NCBI GenBank assembly: GCA_022559845.1
Contig: CM040125.1
Location: forward strand, 328,173,829 to 328,237,828
DNA length: 64,000 bases
Direction of reading: 5' to 3'
DNA from: Amorphophallus konjac
Lineage: Eukaryota; Streptophyta; Magnoliopsida; Alismatales; Araceae
Shown here: positions 1-12,237 of the stretch, in pieces
Numbering within the stretch: the first letter of the stretch is position 1
Layout: each line of letters starts with the position of its first letter
Translations under genes and position numbers: made by a program
The notes under the pieces: generated by a model
What the model was told of the DNA's origin: nothing
Databases searched by the model: none
What the model saw: the letters and a program-made list of their open reading frames with translations, nothing else

Positions 1-92
1 GAAGATTGGCCCGCGTGGGAAGAAGATTCCATGCGGGAATAGGAAGACGATTGGAAAGAAGAAGGGTACATGGGGTTGAAGTGGCGCTCCAT
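1..92 (-). pseudogene. Gag N-terminus of element B (partial)
   Basis: The minus-strand ATG at 92-90 opens a frame beginning MERHFNPMYP and running off the left edge. It matches the start of the gag of element A (MERHFSPVYY at 60377) with the same serine-rich continuation. Only about 30 codons are visible and no stop occurs in them, so whether the rest is intact cannot be judged. The product would be the structural capsid polyprotein of a Tat/Ogre-like retroelement. Confidence 0.7.
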
Positions 93-547
93 GAGGGCAA
101 ATGGAGACTTTCTACATGGATATCAAGGGAAATACAGCCAGGGAAGTAAGGGCGCGAAGGGCTAAAGAAAGGAGAGGGTTGACTCACTAGGGCCAATGTA
201 AGACCGACCTAGGACAATGGAACCAGACAATGGACACACCAAATTGGCTAACCTAAATGGGCCTATCAATAAAAGCCTATATGGATGATGGGGGACGCAA
301 CACAAAACACCACAAATGGGCTTTGACAAGCCCAAACAACACAAACAATGTGAAGGATTTCACCCAAGTCGAACAAGTTAATATGATGGGAATTTTCTTC
401 TCCAAAGTTTTGGTGGGCCTTTCAATGTTTTAAATTAAGCACAATTCCCTCAAGATAGGAATCCTAAAGGGAAAGGTCCAAACTTTGGGTTGACTAAGGT
501 TGACTCCCTCACACGTATGCAAAATACAAGCCTAAGGGGGGGAAAGG
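1..547 (-). mobile_element. Element B (Tat/Ogre-like Gypsy), gag start and leader
   Basis: This is the left piece of a minus-strand Ty3/Gypsy element that continues at 11286-13428 after an insertion. Positions 1-540 align with 60290-60840 of element A: the same gag start, then the same untranslated leader. The next base of B after the insertion is at 11286. The uninterrupted counterpart in A (around 60825-60840) reads through the joint with a single AAAGG, which proves the split. B enters the window from the left, so its gag-pol lies outside. The stretch 93-547 is leader with no gene. Confidence 0.85.
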
Positions 548-883
548 TGTTGTGCCCCTTGTGCTTTGATGATAGGGTGTTGTTGTTTTGATGATAGCAA
601 CTCAATGAGTCACCATATAAGAATGATGATGATCTATGCTAACTGCTATGGGGAGTGTGTTAGGTCCAGCCCCTTGTGCATTGATGATGACATGATGTTT
701 TGAGTGCTTTGTTCTGATTAAATGTCCATGCGCAGGTTAAGTCTGTAAAGAGTTTTGCCTAGACTGCATGTCTTCTTAGTGCATACTTAGTCACCAAGTC
801 CGTGCAACCAGTGTTGCAGCATCAACTCAAGTCTGTACAACATTTGTTGCTGCACACGACTAACTATATGCATATGTGCATCT

Positions 884-1068
884 TTCACTTCAAAGTTTGT
901 ACATTCGACGGCATGTCTGTGCATCTTTTGTACAATGCACTCAAAGTCTGTACATTCTTCGGTGGCATATCTGTACATCGTTTGTACATTGCAGACAAAG
1001 TCTGTACATTCTTTGGTGGCATGTCTGTGCAACTTTTGTTTCATACATACGTAAAGATCGTGCATTTA
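884..1068 (+). repeat. About 57 bp tandem repeat in SIRE LTR, 3 copies
   Basis: Three adjacent copies share the core GTCTGTACATTCTTCGGTGG followed by a CATATCTGT(A/G)CATC-like stretch. The array recurs at 7335-7500 in the 3' LTR, and looser copies of the TCTGTACA motif continue to about 1460. It lies upstream of the TATA box, in U3, where such repeats often act as transcriptional elements. That role is inference. Confidence 0.75.
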
Positions 1069-1718
1069 AATACTAAGTCTGCACACGGTTGCCTTGATGA
1101 CTTAGCAAGTCTATACATTCGAACCAACTCAGTGCATCTTTTTGCATCGTTGTGCTTCACGCATACACATAGTTAGTGCATCGCATTGCCTCGCGCATAC
1201 ACATATACACAAAGTCGGTGCAACTCTTGGTGCTGCAAGGACACAAGTCTGTACAACCTTTGTTGATACGAGTAGTTAAGTTCATGCATAGTTTCATTAG
1301 GCCTATGCATTATGCATTCATGCTCAAACTCTAGGCACGGCAAGTATGTACATCATCTTGTCGCATGCACACAAAAGTTTGTACACATCTCGGTGGCATG
1401 CCTGAGCATTTCTCTTCAATGTGCATACTTTTCTATATGCATACTGCATTACACACCATCAAGTCTATACATGCTTAGTTCAAATCTTGAACTAACTCGA
1501 TGCATCCTTTTCTTTTCTTTCAGATTGATTCAAACTGCTAATAAGTTTGACCTGACAGGATCTCTGTTCGAGGAATCTAAGAAGGGCACATAACTCGAGA
1601 ATGAAAGAAAGTGCCAAGATTGTGACACGTGGAATGCAACGACGCTATGATGCTGACACGTGACCTAGATATTCGGGCGGGAATCGTGATGACCACACGT
1701 CCTATATGTTCATTGCTC

Positions 1719-1726
1719 TATAAATA
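1719..1726 (+). promoter_or_regulatory. TATA box of SIRE 5' LTR
   Basis: TATAAATA within GCTCTATAAATAAG, about 30 bp upstream of the likely U3/R boundary. The 3' LTR copy near 8170 reads CTATAAATTAG. Confidence 0.6.
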
Positions 1727-1822
1727 AGAAGCTTCCTCCTAAGGAGCAGAGTGATCGAAATAGGGAACTTACTTGAAAGAGCAGAAGCAGAAAGAGCCTG
1801 CACGATCCAGAGAGAAGAAGAG

Positions 1823-1826
<4 letters not shown>

Positions 1827-1871
<45 letters not shown>
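1827..1871. repeat. (GA)n microsatellite
   Basis: An almost pure AG run of about 45 bp in the transcribed part of the 5' LTR. The matching site in the 3' LTR (about 10470-10492) is roughly half as long, so the repeat number changed after insertion. Confidence 0.95.
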
Positions 1872-1874
<3 letters not shown>

Positions 1875-2664
1875 CAGAGAAGAAAAAGGAGAGTGAAAAG
1901 AGAGATAGAGAGTTCGTGAAGAAGAAGAGAGAAGACTTCATTGAAGATCTGTTATCTGTTGGCTCTTGGATCAGATCCAGACCAACTTGCTCTTGTGGGA
2001 TCCACATTTATGTTGCTATCTTTTACAGCTTTCAGTCGCTGTGTTTTATCATATTTTATTTTCATTTGAACTCTATTTCAAGCTGTTAGTCAGCAGAGCT
2101 AAGCTGTATTGCTCAGCGTTGCAGAGGAGGATTCCTCTGATCAGCAAGCTGTGTTGCTCAGCGGGTGAGGTGGATACCTCGGACAGCAAGCTGTGTTGCT
2201 CAGCGGTTGTAGGCAAGCTGTGAGGCCCAGCGGTTTAAGTTGTGTATCAGCAGGAATCCACACTCAGGTTTGAGTGTGGGGTGGATGTAGGTCTGGAGGA
2301 CCGAACCACCTAAAATTTCTTGTGTTCTGTGGTTTGCATGTATTTTTTATCTATCTCGGTTAGATGAATACGTAGGCCGATCATTTGTTCTTTATCTCTG
2401 GCTTGTGGTTGCTATGCACATCGATTGTTTGATCTCAGCCTCGTGAGAGCTACGTGATCACACGTTCTGTCACGTAGCTGTTCTGCTGAGGTGTGTATTT
2501 CAGTTTGTTTATCCAACGTCTGTTTAGTGTGAAGTGATGTCAAGTTACTCGAAACACTGCTTCAAAAGGCTTAACTCTGATTGCTTAAAAGTGGCAAGTG
2601 AGCGAAATTTTAAAAGAGGGATTCATTCACCCCCCTCTGAATCCATCGCACCAGTCCCAACAAT

Positions 2665-2676
2665 TGGTATCAGAGC
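2665..2676 (+). promoter_or_regulatory. Primer binding site, initiator tRNA-Met
   Basis: TGGTATCAGAGC lies two bases after the LTR end. This is the standard plant Copia primer site complementary to the 3' end of initiator tRNA-Met. Confidence 0.9.
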
Positions 2677-2798
2677 AGGTCTCTGACTTTCCAGATCCAA
2701 CGATCTGTAGAGGATTTTGCTGTCTTTGGTGCTATTTCGCTTTTGGTGCATCTCTTATCGATTGCTTTGTGCGTTGAATCTATTTGCTATCTGTCTTA

Positions 2799-4776
2799 AT
2801 GGCTCATCCGTTTGCGTTTGATGGTTCTAATTTTAGTAATTGGTTAGGCGGCCTATGCGTTTATATAAATTCCATTGACCCTAATCTATGGAGTTTGGTT
2901 TCAAAAGGCCCACACCAATTACCTCATGATGAGACCAAGTGGTCTAGAGAGGACAGAGTAAAGAACCGTGATAATGTCACGGTTCTTAATATTTTGAAAG
3001 CTGCAGTTAATACTGACAGATTTCCTTTTGTTCTCAAGTGCGCTTCTGGAAAGAAAATATTGGATAGAATAACTGCTACAAATGGGGAGCAAGAGGATCA
3101 ATGCTTGATGGCCAACCGGGGTGATCACAACTCTGATCAACAAGAGGAAACGTCATCCAAGGTAAGCTCTAGATCCGAAGAGATTTCGTTTGATGATTTA
3201 TGGAATATAAATGAAGAACTTACTGACAGATGTAGGAAATTAAAATCTGAAAATAAAAAGTTGAAAAAGAAATGTGATCAGATTAATTCGAATGCTCCTT
3301 GTGAAAACTGTCAAAAACTGAGAAAATCTCATGATATATGCTTAGCTGATGTTAATAGGAGTAAGGAACAAATTTCTTTATTTGGAAATAAAAATCAGAA
3401 ACTCACAGATAAGATCTCTGAACTGGAAGAAAATTTAAGCTTAATTAATGGTGATCAAATCTTACTAAATGAGCGAGTTCAGAATGAAGAACTAATAAGA
3501 AATGAAAATTTTGAAGGATCAAAACAAAAAGCTCATGGTCTTAAATATTGTTATGGGAGAAAAATGGTTAACTATTGAAAAGGGAAAGTGTGTTGAGAAT
3601 GACTCTAAATAAAGATTGAAATAGGAAATTAATACACTTAAAAGTCTGAATGATGTCTTACATTAATAGGTTATCAGTTGTGAATCTGACATTGCTGGTT
3701 ATGAGGTTGACATTATTTCTCTAAAGTCTGAAATCCATGATCTAAAAAATTCCATGTCTGAATCTGTGAAGGATAAAGGCAAAATGAAAATGCCTCTGAA
3801 AGATAATGTAAGTGGTCAAAGAAAAGGGACAGGCAACATTTCTGAAATTAAACAAGCCAAAAGAAACCAGCTGTATACCACTTTTATTCGAAGCTCTGAA
3901 GTAGAAGGAACTTCAAGACAATCTCCAAAACAATCTACTGCGACTGAGAATCAAAAACCACTGAAAAATAAAAAGAACAATCAACATACTGAGAAAATTC
4001 AGGTTAACAATAAATCTCATGCTAAGTATGTTAATTGTTTCTAATGTGGGAAATTTGGTCATGAGATGGCTGATTGTTTTGCTATGAAGAAGGATGATCA
4101 GAAAACTGATAGAATTCATAGTAGGAACTCTTTTGCTAAGAAACTGTATCTTGTTCAAAGGAAAAGAATTCACTGCTTCTATTGTCATAGAATTGGTCAT
4201 GTCATGCATGAATGTAATTTAATGAAACAAGATGACATGGAAGCTAAGAAATCTCATGCGAAAAGTCATGCTCATCTGAATGAGAAAATTTACTGTTATC
4301 ACTGTGGCAAATTGGGCCACATTGATGCCAAGTGTTGGCATGCTCAGGGAAAGAAAACTAATTCTGGATTTGTTAATTTCCCTGTTAATAAAAACATTTT
4401 CGATAGAAAGAAGTTTGGTTCTAGAAGCAAGCACATTGTATGTTTAGAATGTGGAAAGCCAGGCCACAGTGTTGCAACCTGTTGGCTGGCAGGTTATAAT
4501 AAATAGGCTGGCTTTGGTCAACAGAATCTTAATTCTGTTAATAGAAATTTTCATGCAAAGATACATAGAATTAATGATAATAGTAATTTGTATAAAAAGA
4601 ATTTAAAATCTGCTGCATCATGCCATTACTGTGGTCAGATAGGTCATTGTATGGATAATTGCTCCTTGATGATGAGTGATGATCTGAAGTCTCAGAAAAT
4701 GTGGAAAGCACCATTCAGAGGTGTCACTTTTACTTCAGGACCCAAGGCGAATTGGGTTCCTGCTGGATCAAAATAA
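2799..4776 (+). pseudogene. Copia gag polyprotein, broken, five zinc knuckles
   Basis: The frame starts at ATG 2799 (MAHPFAFDGSNFSNWL, the typical start of plant Copia gag) and runs to a TGA at 3576-3578. The middle is lysine- and glutamate-rich and likely coiled coil. A frameshift lies between 3578 and 3754. The frame from 3754 runs to 4776 with in-frame stops near 4042 and at 4504-4506. It encodes five CX2CX4HX4C zinc knuckles: around 4034 (interrupted by the stop), then CFYCHRIGHVMHEC, CYHCGKLGHIDAKC, CLECGKPGHSVATC and CHYCGQIGHCMDNC. It ends with GPKANWVP, a motif that in intact plant Copia elements lies just before protease. The protein would package element RNA. Five knuckles are more than usual. 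Confidence 0.85.
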
Positions 4777-6981
4777 CCCAGTTGTTGCAGGTGTGCCTTG
4801 GAACGAAAAAAGAGGGGTAAATAAATCAAGGCACTCAAAAGAAAGACCCCAGGATCTTGCTCTTCAGGTCTGTTCTGAGCACTCACCTTAAATTCTATCA
4901 TCTGAAATTGTTAATTTGAAATGAGTATATATCATGCTGCTCTGTTGGTGCTAAATTGAAATTTTCTTTAAATATGAATTGCGCAATCATGCTTATGGTA
5001 GTTACCTTCTGTCTGAATTGCATGAATCATATATGAATGAAGAATTTGAAATCATGTGTTGTGCTTTCATTACATTTCATGCACTTAGTCAGGGGGAGTT
5101 CAACTAGTCTTGATTAACCATACTGCTGCTCATGCCTTGCTATTTACATGATGAATCTAGACAGAGGGAGCTTTTTTGATCATCTTATTCACTTTCACCT
5201 GAAATCCTCCTGTCTAGTTTATTGGATCTTCTAATGCTCTCAATTTGTTTCAATTGAATTCTCTGTTGCCTTCACTGAAATAGCTGATATGTCTATATTC
5301 TAGACTCAGCTACTGCTTATTGATATACTCTCTTCTGATGATCTTCTTTCCTGTTGTTGTTTCTTCCACCAGCTTACACTCATCCTTCACATACTTCTTA
5401 GTTGATTTGACTGATTTGTTTCTATTGTTGATTAGTTGGTCAACTATATTTTTGATCTGATCTGAGGAACACAAGCTGCAGGCCATGCAATTCAGTCTGA
5501 GAATCATGTAGAAATTCCTATCATATAGGTTTAAGAATGACCACTAAATCAGACTGATATAAGGTTTATGTATTCTAAGATTTGCATTTAAATGACTTGA
5601 AAATATCTGAATGATAAGCTTTAATAAATTTTAACCACATGTGTCATGAAAACCTTAGACTCACTCATCTGAAATCTGAAAATTTGAAATCAAGGCTACT
5701 TTGGTTGAGATACATAGAGTAAGTATTGTTCTTAAGCATTAACTTTGAAGAGTCTGACTAAAAGGAAAATCGGTTAGCAATGTAATGACTTTGTTCACTG
5801 AGAAACTGGGTCCTCTATTAAAGTAATGGAGTAAACCCAAGTCATAAAGTGTCATAGTCACTTAAAGCAAAAATCATTGAGAACCTGACAGAGCAATGGC
5901 ATGTTTATGTTGAGTAACTGGGGAGTCTGGCCTCTAATCAAGGTGTCTTCTCACGGAAAAAGACATTTCTATTGCTAACTATGGTCTCAATGTTGAGAGG
6001 CAATGACAGTTATCACACTGAGTAACTGGGTCACTACACGTGAGACGTGTTGTGCCTCACGTAAAAAGGTGTTGATCAACTTGAATTTCTCAGGAACAAT
6101 ATAATGTGCTTCAAATGAAAATATCTTGCAAACTCTGTCAACTCATGCTCTTGTAAAAGTGCTTAATCTCAATACTAATATGTGTAACTCTCAAAGGAGT
6201 CATTGAGATCATACGTGTAAGATAAAGATGATTGGTCCTGAGTGTTATCTGATTATTTGGTTCACCTTTATTAAAACTTGAATTCAGATATAAGTATTGA
6301 ATTTAATTGACAAATTTGGTATACATCATAATTAAATCAGGTTGGTCAAGTTACCAATTCATAACCCTCTATGATAGGAGAGTCTATTCATGTTAAGACT
6401 TATTGTAGTGGTGCATGCCTTACAATCCCTCATGATCTGATTCACCCCTGACAACTTGATCAATAGGAACTTTGTTGACAATTCTCTCTTATCGGCTGAT
6501 TGATTGTTCCTTGAGATGTACTGTGCTTTGACTGTTTCTCACCCCTACTCTTGTCCACACTGTTGGAATCTTCCATCTTGTTTCTGTAACCAGTTCTGGT
6601 TCTGTGGACTTTCCACCTGCTTTATTCTGTCCATGCATATGTGAGGTGTCACAACCATTATTGTTTTGGATTCCTTGTGATGGCAGATTTCAGATTGCTT
6701 CATTGGTTAACCAGAGTTCATTCCTGCACTTCAGGGGGAGTTCTAGGTCATCTGCATTTAAGGGGAGAGTAGTCAAACATTCATGTTGATAGGGAGAGTT
6801 CTTATATTTTATTCTTCAGTGCTCATTTTGCATGTTTCTATGGGGGGGAATTGGTATCAGATTTCATACATGTCTTTCATTCCACTCGCAAACCATTTCC
6901 TTTTTTATTATGTCAAAGGGGGAGAATTACTTGCTGAGTCTGTGTGACTCATTGTGTTGACATCATCAAAAAGGGGGAGAT
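4777..6981 (+). other. Degenerate interior, pol deleted, repeated purine tracts
   Basis: No protease, integrase, reverse transcriptase or RNase H motif is recognisable here. The gag end is followed directly by 3' sequence, which suggests deletion of pol. Several polypurine-like motifs occur: CAGGGGGAGTT near 5090, CAGGGGGAGTTCTAGG near 6730, AAGGGGAGAG near 6760, AAAGGGGGAGAATT near 6915, and the functional AAAAAGGGGGAGA at 6968-6980. Multiple such tracts before the 3' LTR are characteristic of SIRE/Maximus elements. An envelope-like frame could once have been here, but none can be read. Confidence 0.7.
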
Positions 6982-9900
6982 TGTTGTGCCCCTTGTGCTT
7001 TAATGATAGGGTGTTGTGATTTTGATGATAGCAACTCAATGAGTCACCACATAAGAATGATGATGATCTATGCTAACAGCTTTGGGGAGTGTTATGGGGA
7101 GTGTGTTAGGTCCAGCCCCTTGTGCATTGAAGATGAAATGATGTTTTGAGTGCTTTGTTCTGATTAAATGCCCATGCGTAGGTTAAGTCTGTACAGAGTT
7201 TTGCCTAGACTACATGTCTTCTTAGTGCATACTTAGTCACCAAATCCGTGTAACTCCTGTTGCAGCATCAGCTCAAGTCTGTACAACATTTGTTGCTGCA
7301 CGCGACTAACTATATACATATGTGCATCTTTCACTTCAAAGTCTGTACATTCTTCGACGGCATGTCTGTGCATCTTTTGTACCATGCACTCAAAGTCTGT
7401 ACATTCTTCGGTGGCATATCTGTGCATCGTTTGTACATTGCAGACAAAGTCTGTACATTCTTTGGTGGCATGTCTGTGCAACTTTTGTTTCATACATACG
7501 TAAAGATCGTGCATTTAAATACTAAGTCTACACACGGTTGCCTTGATGACTTAGCAAGTCTATACATTATCGAACCAACTCAGTGCATCTTTTTGCATCG
7601 TTATGCTTCACCCATACACATAGTCAGTGCATCGCATTGCCTCGCGCATACACATATACACAAAGTCGGTGCAACTCTTGGTGCTGTAAGGACACAAGTA
7701 TGTACAACCTTTGTTGATACGAGCAGTTAAGTTTGTGCATAGCTTCATTAGGCCTGTGCATTATGCATTCATGATCAAACTCTAGGCACAGCAAGTCTGT
7801 ACATCATCTTTTCGCATGCACACAATATTCTGTACACATCTCGGTGGCATGCCTGAGCATTTCTCTTCAATGTGCATACTTTCCTATATGCATACTGCAT
7901 TACACACCATCAAGTCTGTACATGCTTAGTTCAAATCTCGAACTAACTCGATGCATCCTTTTCTTTTCCTTCCGATTGATTCAAACTGATAATAAGTTTG
8001 ACCTGACAGGATCTCTGTTCGAGGAATCTAAGAAGGGCACATAACTCGAGAATGAAAGAAAGTGCCAGGATCGTGACACGTGGAATGCAACAACGCTATA
8101 ATGCTGACACGTGACCTAGATATTCGGGCGGGAATCGTGATGACCACACTTCCTATTTGTTCACTATTCTATAAATTAGAAGCTTCCTCCTGAGGAGCAG
8201 AGTGATCGAAATAGGGAACTGATGCGGGACGGGACCACGGACACGACAAGCTCGCGATCGCCCCTTAACGAGGGAAGCGTCGGATGTGCGCGGTTGAGAA
8301 ACCGGCAATGAGCTAGGGTGGTCGGCTCTCTTTTGCGCTCGGATCGGGTCACGGGACAGCTTCGCTCTCTCTCGCAGTAGTGATATTATAAATTGAAGGC
8401 GAGCTAGGTATCCCTACACATGCTCTCTAGCAGCGGCATATAAAGCATATAAAGAATTAAGCTAATGCCAAGTGTAAGGGTGAAGGCGATACCTCCACGC
8501 TCTCGGCGTGGCGAAGACGGCACCCGGCCAAAGCTCGTACTCCCGGGAACTTAGTACATTATGTTTACAGCAGTACAAATAAGCCCACTCCACGCAGGGA
8601 GGTAAAGGGCGACACAAGTGGGCCCGGGAGGACCAAGTTCGGGTTGACGGGCGGTTTCGGGCAATGCTTCGGCTTCACGCGTACTCGTGCTAGTGGGGGC
8701 CCACGTATTGACCGGAGGGGTCGTGTGGGGCCTGATGACTCTTCTGTTGTGGAGACACCTGGAAAGCGTTCCCCTGGGATGGCGAGCTGCTGAAACGACC
8801 ACCGGACGCCGGGCGGCCCTCGGACGATGCTCGCTGGGAACTCGGCCACGAACCTGAGAGTTCTGTTTGCAGGCGCGCGACTCTGAGAAAACTGTTGCTG
8901 CGATCAGCCCCGTCGTCGGAATGCGACGAGATTAGTGCCGTTGGAAAGCTGACTCAGACTACTTCGACGTAGGGGTCTTCAAAAAAAAATAATCAGATCT
9001 GTATTTCTGATCATGTATTTTACAAGCTTGCTGGAATCTGGCCAGAACTGCAGGGGCAGGTTCTGACTTCTCTGAAGATCAACGTTGACCGAGGAGAAGA
9101 CCTCCGAATCTAGAAATGATTTCTTCAGTAAAGTTGAAGGTCTCTAAGAGAGGAATCCGGAACTATTTTTGGTTTTTTGATTGGATAAGAAATGGATTTT
9201 CTGGGATGTTTTTACTAGACCTGGGTCGGATCTGGGAAACTGTGGGTAGACTGTTCTTGGGAACTTGGACGAAATTTGAAAAATACCTAGAGACCTTATC
9301 AAAAATTAAGAAAATTCCTGGTGGTAGATATATGTGGACAGAACTCCCAATAAATTTGGGCGACCCAAAAAAAATAAAAAGATGGTTCGAATGGGGTAAA
9401 CTCAAAGCTGATGAATAGTAAACAGAACCAGGACAGATCTGGAACTTGGACTTGGACGAAAATCAAAAAATAGCTAAAGGATGAATTTTGATGTGATTTT
9501 TTGTTTGGGGATAAGGGTTCTAGAGGGGAACCAACCCTGAAATTTTGAGCTTCAGAAGATGAGGGGAGTGATAGCAGTAATTCGGAGAAGAAGGATCTAT
9601 CCTGAGTGGACAGAACACCGAAACCGTTGGCAACGACGCGTCGGCGGCGAGACGATGGCGGCGGCGATCACCGGAGTTGCTTCAGATGCTGGAGGGGATC
9701 AAGGGGGAAGGGATTACACTCTAGAAAGGGGAGAGGGGATGGAGGAACCAGGGAGAGAGAGGGGAGGGGCGCAAATCTCCAAGGGGGCAAATGCCTTTTT
9801 TTCCTTCATTAATTCATTCAATATGAAAATTACAACCTTATATAGGATGCCAACCAAACTCACCCTCAGCCCTTGGATCTAGGGGTTTGGATTGAAGGGC

Positions 9901-11285
9901 TGGGATACAATGTGAATCACACATTTAATACATTAGTTTAATCTAATTTGACCATACTTATTCAACCTTGGACTAGATCCATTCAAACACCACCTAACAA
10001 GCCTAATAAGGCCAAAAGAGGGGGCGCCCCCTTCATGGGCCTCTCTTGGGCCTAGGCTGGTCCAAGGGCAGCCAACCCAACCCATTAACTCAAGTCTAGA
10101 CTTGGGCCTTCCAAGTCTTGGTGGCCCATGAGAGGGAGTGGCCCAATTGGGCCTTAAATGACTAATATGGTCCATAAGGGTGGCACTTGGTCCAATATGA
10201 ACTAGGCTTTCTAATGGACTCTACTAATGGCAATCTAACCTTGGACTTGACATAACAAATGGCCCATTGGCTTGATATAAGCCTTACAAGGAGCCCAAAA
10301 GAAAGAAAATACACAATTACAATCGCATACAAGCCATAACTCACAAATACACTTCACCCGTGTATGGAAATCGCCTTTGATGCCCCATCAGGAACTTACT
10401 TGAAAGAGCAGAAGCAGAAAGAGCCTGCACGATCTAGAGAGAAGAGAAAGAGAGAAGAAGAGAAAGAAAAAGAGAGAGAGAGAGAGAGAGAGTAGCAGAA
10501 GAAGAAAAAGGAGAGTGAAAAGAGAGATAGAGAGTTCGTGAAGAAGAAGAGAGAAGACTTCATTGAAGATCTGTTATTTGTTGGCTCTTGGATAAGATCT
10601 AGACCAACTTGCTCCAGTGGGAGCCACATTTATGTTGCTATCTTTTACAGCTTTCAGTCGCTGTGTTTTATCATCTTTTGTTTTCATTTGAACTCTATTT
10701 CAAGCTGTTAGTCAGCAGAGCTAAGCTATATTGCTCAGCATTGCAGAGGAGGATTCCTCTGGTCAGCAAGCTGTATTGCTCAGCGGGCAAGGTGGATACC
10801 TCAGACAGCAAGCTGTGTTGCTCAGCGGTTGTAGGCAAGCTGTGAGGCCCAGCAGTTTAAGCTGTGTATCAGTAGGAATCCACACTCAGGTTTGAGTGTG
10901 GGGTGGATGTAGGTCTGGAGGACCGCACCACCTAAAATTTCTTGTGTTCTGTGGTTTGCATGTTTTTTTTTATCTATCTCGGTTAGATGAAGGCGTAGGC
11001 CGATCATTTGTTCTTTATCTCTGGCTTGTGGTTGCTGTGCACATCGATTGTTTGATCTCAGCCTCGTGAGAGCTACGTGATCACACGTTCTGTCACCTAG
11101 TTGTTCTGCTGAGGTGTGTATTTCAGTTTGTTTGTCCAACGTCTGTTTAGTGTGAAGTGCTGTCAAGTTACTCGAAACACTGCTTCAAAAGGCTTAACTC
11201 TGATTGCTTAAAAGTGTCAAGTGAGTGAAATTTTAAAAGAGGGATTCATTCACCCCCCTCTGAATCCATCGCACCAGTCCCAACA
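6982..11285 (+). repeat. 3' LTR of SIRE element, split by a solo LTR
   Basis: The LTR parts are 6982-8219 and 10396-11285, about 2128 bp together, starting TGTTGTGCCCC and ending CCCAACA. The foreign segment 8220-10390 and one copy of its target duplication interrupt it at a site that is continuous in the 5' LTR (around 1763-1770). Confidence 0.9.
8220..10390 (-). mobile_element. Solo LTR in the SIRE 3' LTR (2171 bp)
   Basis: The inserted block begins TGATGCGGG and ends CCCCATCA (TG...CA). It is flanked by the perfect 5 bp duplication GGAAC (8215-8219 and 10391-10395). The intact site is present in the 5' LTR. There is no internal primer site, no polypurine tract followed by a second LTR, and no long reading frame, so a solo LTR left by LTR-LTR recombination fits best. 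On the minus strand CCTATATAAGG (9836-9846) is a good TATA box, giving the orientation. The family is not recognised; the TGAT...ATCA ends are compatible with some Gypsy lineages. Confidence 0.8.
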
Positions 11286-11461
11286 AAAGGTACAATCGGC
11301 CCGACGTCCGTATGGGAATCTATGGCTCACGGAGACTTACATAGGTCCCGGATAAGATTACCTAGTCGATTCCAAGGAATATGGAGGTGAGAGGGTCACT
11401 TAACAGGGTAGGAATGCAACTATAATATGCAATGCATGATCCGATGTGCACCGGAGTGCAT

Positions 11462-12058
11462 GCAGAAATCTAGCATAAAAGTGAAAAAATCAAGGCAACA
11501 TTAAATTATGAAAACAATACAATGTAGATGTAAATAATGTATGGAAACGAAGACAATATAAAGGACAAAAAGATGAGAGCAAAAAACTTGCAATCAGACC
11601 ATGGGAGACTAATTAAATCATCAACGCAAAACATACCTGTGAGTCTGCCCCGGGTCTGCCTGCAGATTTCTTGCACAAAACTAAAAAATCAAGGCAATGT
11701 TAAAATATGAAAACACCACAGAATGAGTGCAAATGATATATGAAAATGAAGACAATAGAAAGGACAATAAGATGATAGCAAAAAATGTGCAATCAGACCT
11801 CGGGAAGTGAATTAAATCATCATCACAAAATGTACCTGAGAGTCTGCCCTGGGTCTGCTTGTAGATTTCTTGCAAAAAACTTGAAATTCAATAAACTTTT
11901 AAATTATGAAAACATGACCCAAACCATGCAAATGATATATGAAAATGAAGATAATACAAAGGTCTGCAGGATAAGACAATAAAACGGCACAATCAGACCG
12001 CAAGAGGCATATTAAAACATCAAGGAATACGCTCATGTGAGTCTATCCCAGAATCTGC
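11462..12058 (-). repeat. About 200 bp tandem repeat in leader of element B, 3 copies
   Basis: Three consecutive units begin near 11462, 11661 and 11861. Each has GCAGATTTCTTGC or a variant, then AATCAAGGCAA, AAATTATGAAAAC, GAAGACAATA, a GCAATCAGACC-like stretch and GAGTCTGCCC. The units are clearly diverged from each other. Element A has no equivalent expansion at 60990-61150. Confidence 0.8.
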
Positions 12059-12237
12059 CAGAACCAAAATGTGGTCCATTGGGGACCACTACCAGATAGT
12101 AGTGGTCTCCTGGCGACCGCAACTAGATCCCAGAACTGTGAAAACCGCAGAAATAAATGCGAGGAAATGCTATTTAAATAGGCACGCACACACACCATAG
12201 TTGCAAGGCATCAAGAACAACGTGATGGGCACTAGGT

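Larger units (their letters stand above)
548..2662 (+). repeat. 5' LTR of the SIRE-like element
   Basis: This 2115 bp LTR runs from TGTTGTGCCCC to CCAGTCCCAACA. It aligns over its whole length with 6982-8219 plus 10396-11285. By eye the two differ at a few percent of sites plus small indels, such as an extra GGGGAGTGTTAT copy in the 3' LTR and a longer GA run here. It holds a CTATAAATA promoter box, a 57 bp tandem repeat, a GA microsatellite and a short GCAAGCTGTGTTGCTCAGCG repeat near 2095-2235. Confidence 0.9.
548..11285 (+). mobile_element. SIRE-like Copia element lacking pol, complete with TSD
   Basis: This is a complete LTR retrotransposon bounded by the direct repeat AAAGG (543-547 and 11286-11290). 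It has LTRs at 548-2662 and 6982-11285, an initiator-Met primer binding site, a gag remnant with zinc knuckles, and a polypurine tract at 6971-6980. The LTRs begin TGTTGTGCCCC and end CCCAACA. The SIRE/Maximus assignment rests on LTR style, long gag and repeated purine tracts before the 3' LTR. No protease, integrase or reverse transcriptase is visible in the 4.3 kb interior, so it is non-autonomous. It sits in the leader of element B. Its 3' LTR carries a later solo LTR insertion. Confidence 0.9.

Noticed and set aside
8551..8849. Two overlapping minus-strand frames of 83-94 codons
   Set aside because: Chance openness in GC-rich solo LTR sequence; no family resemblance.
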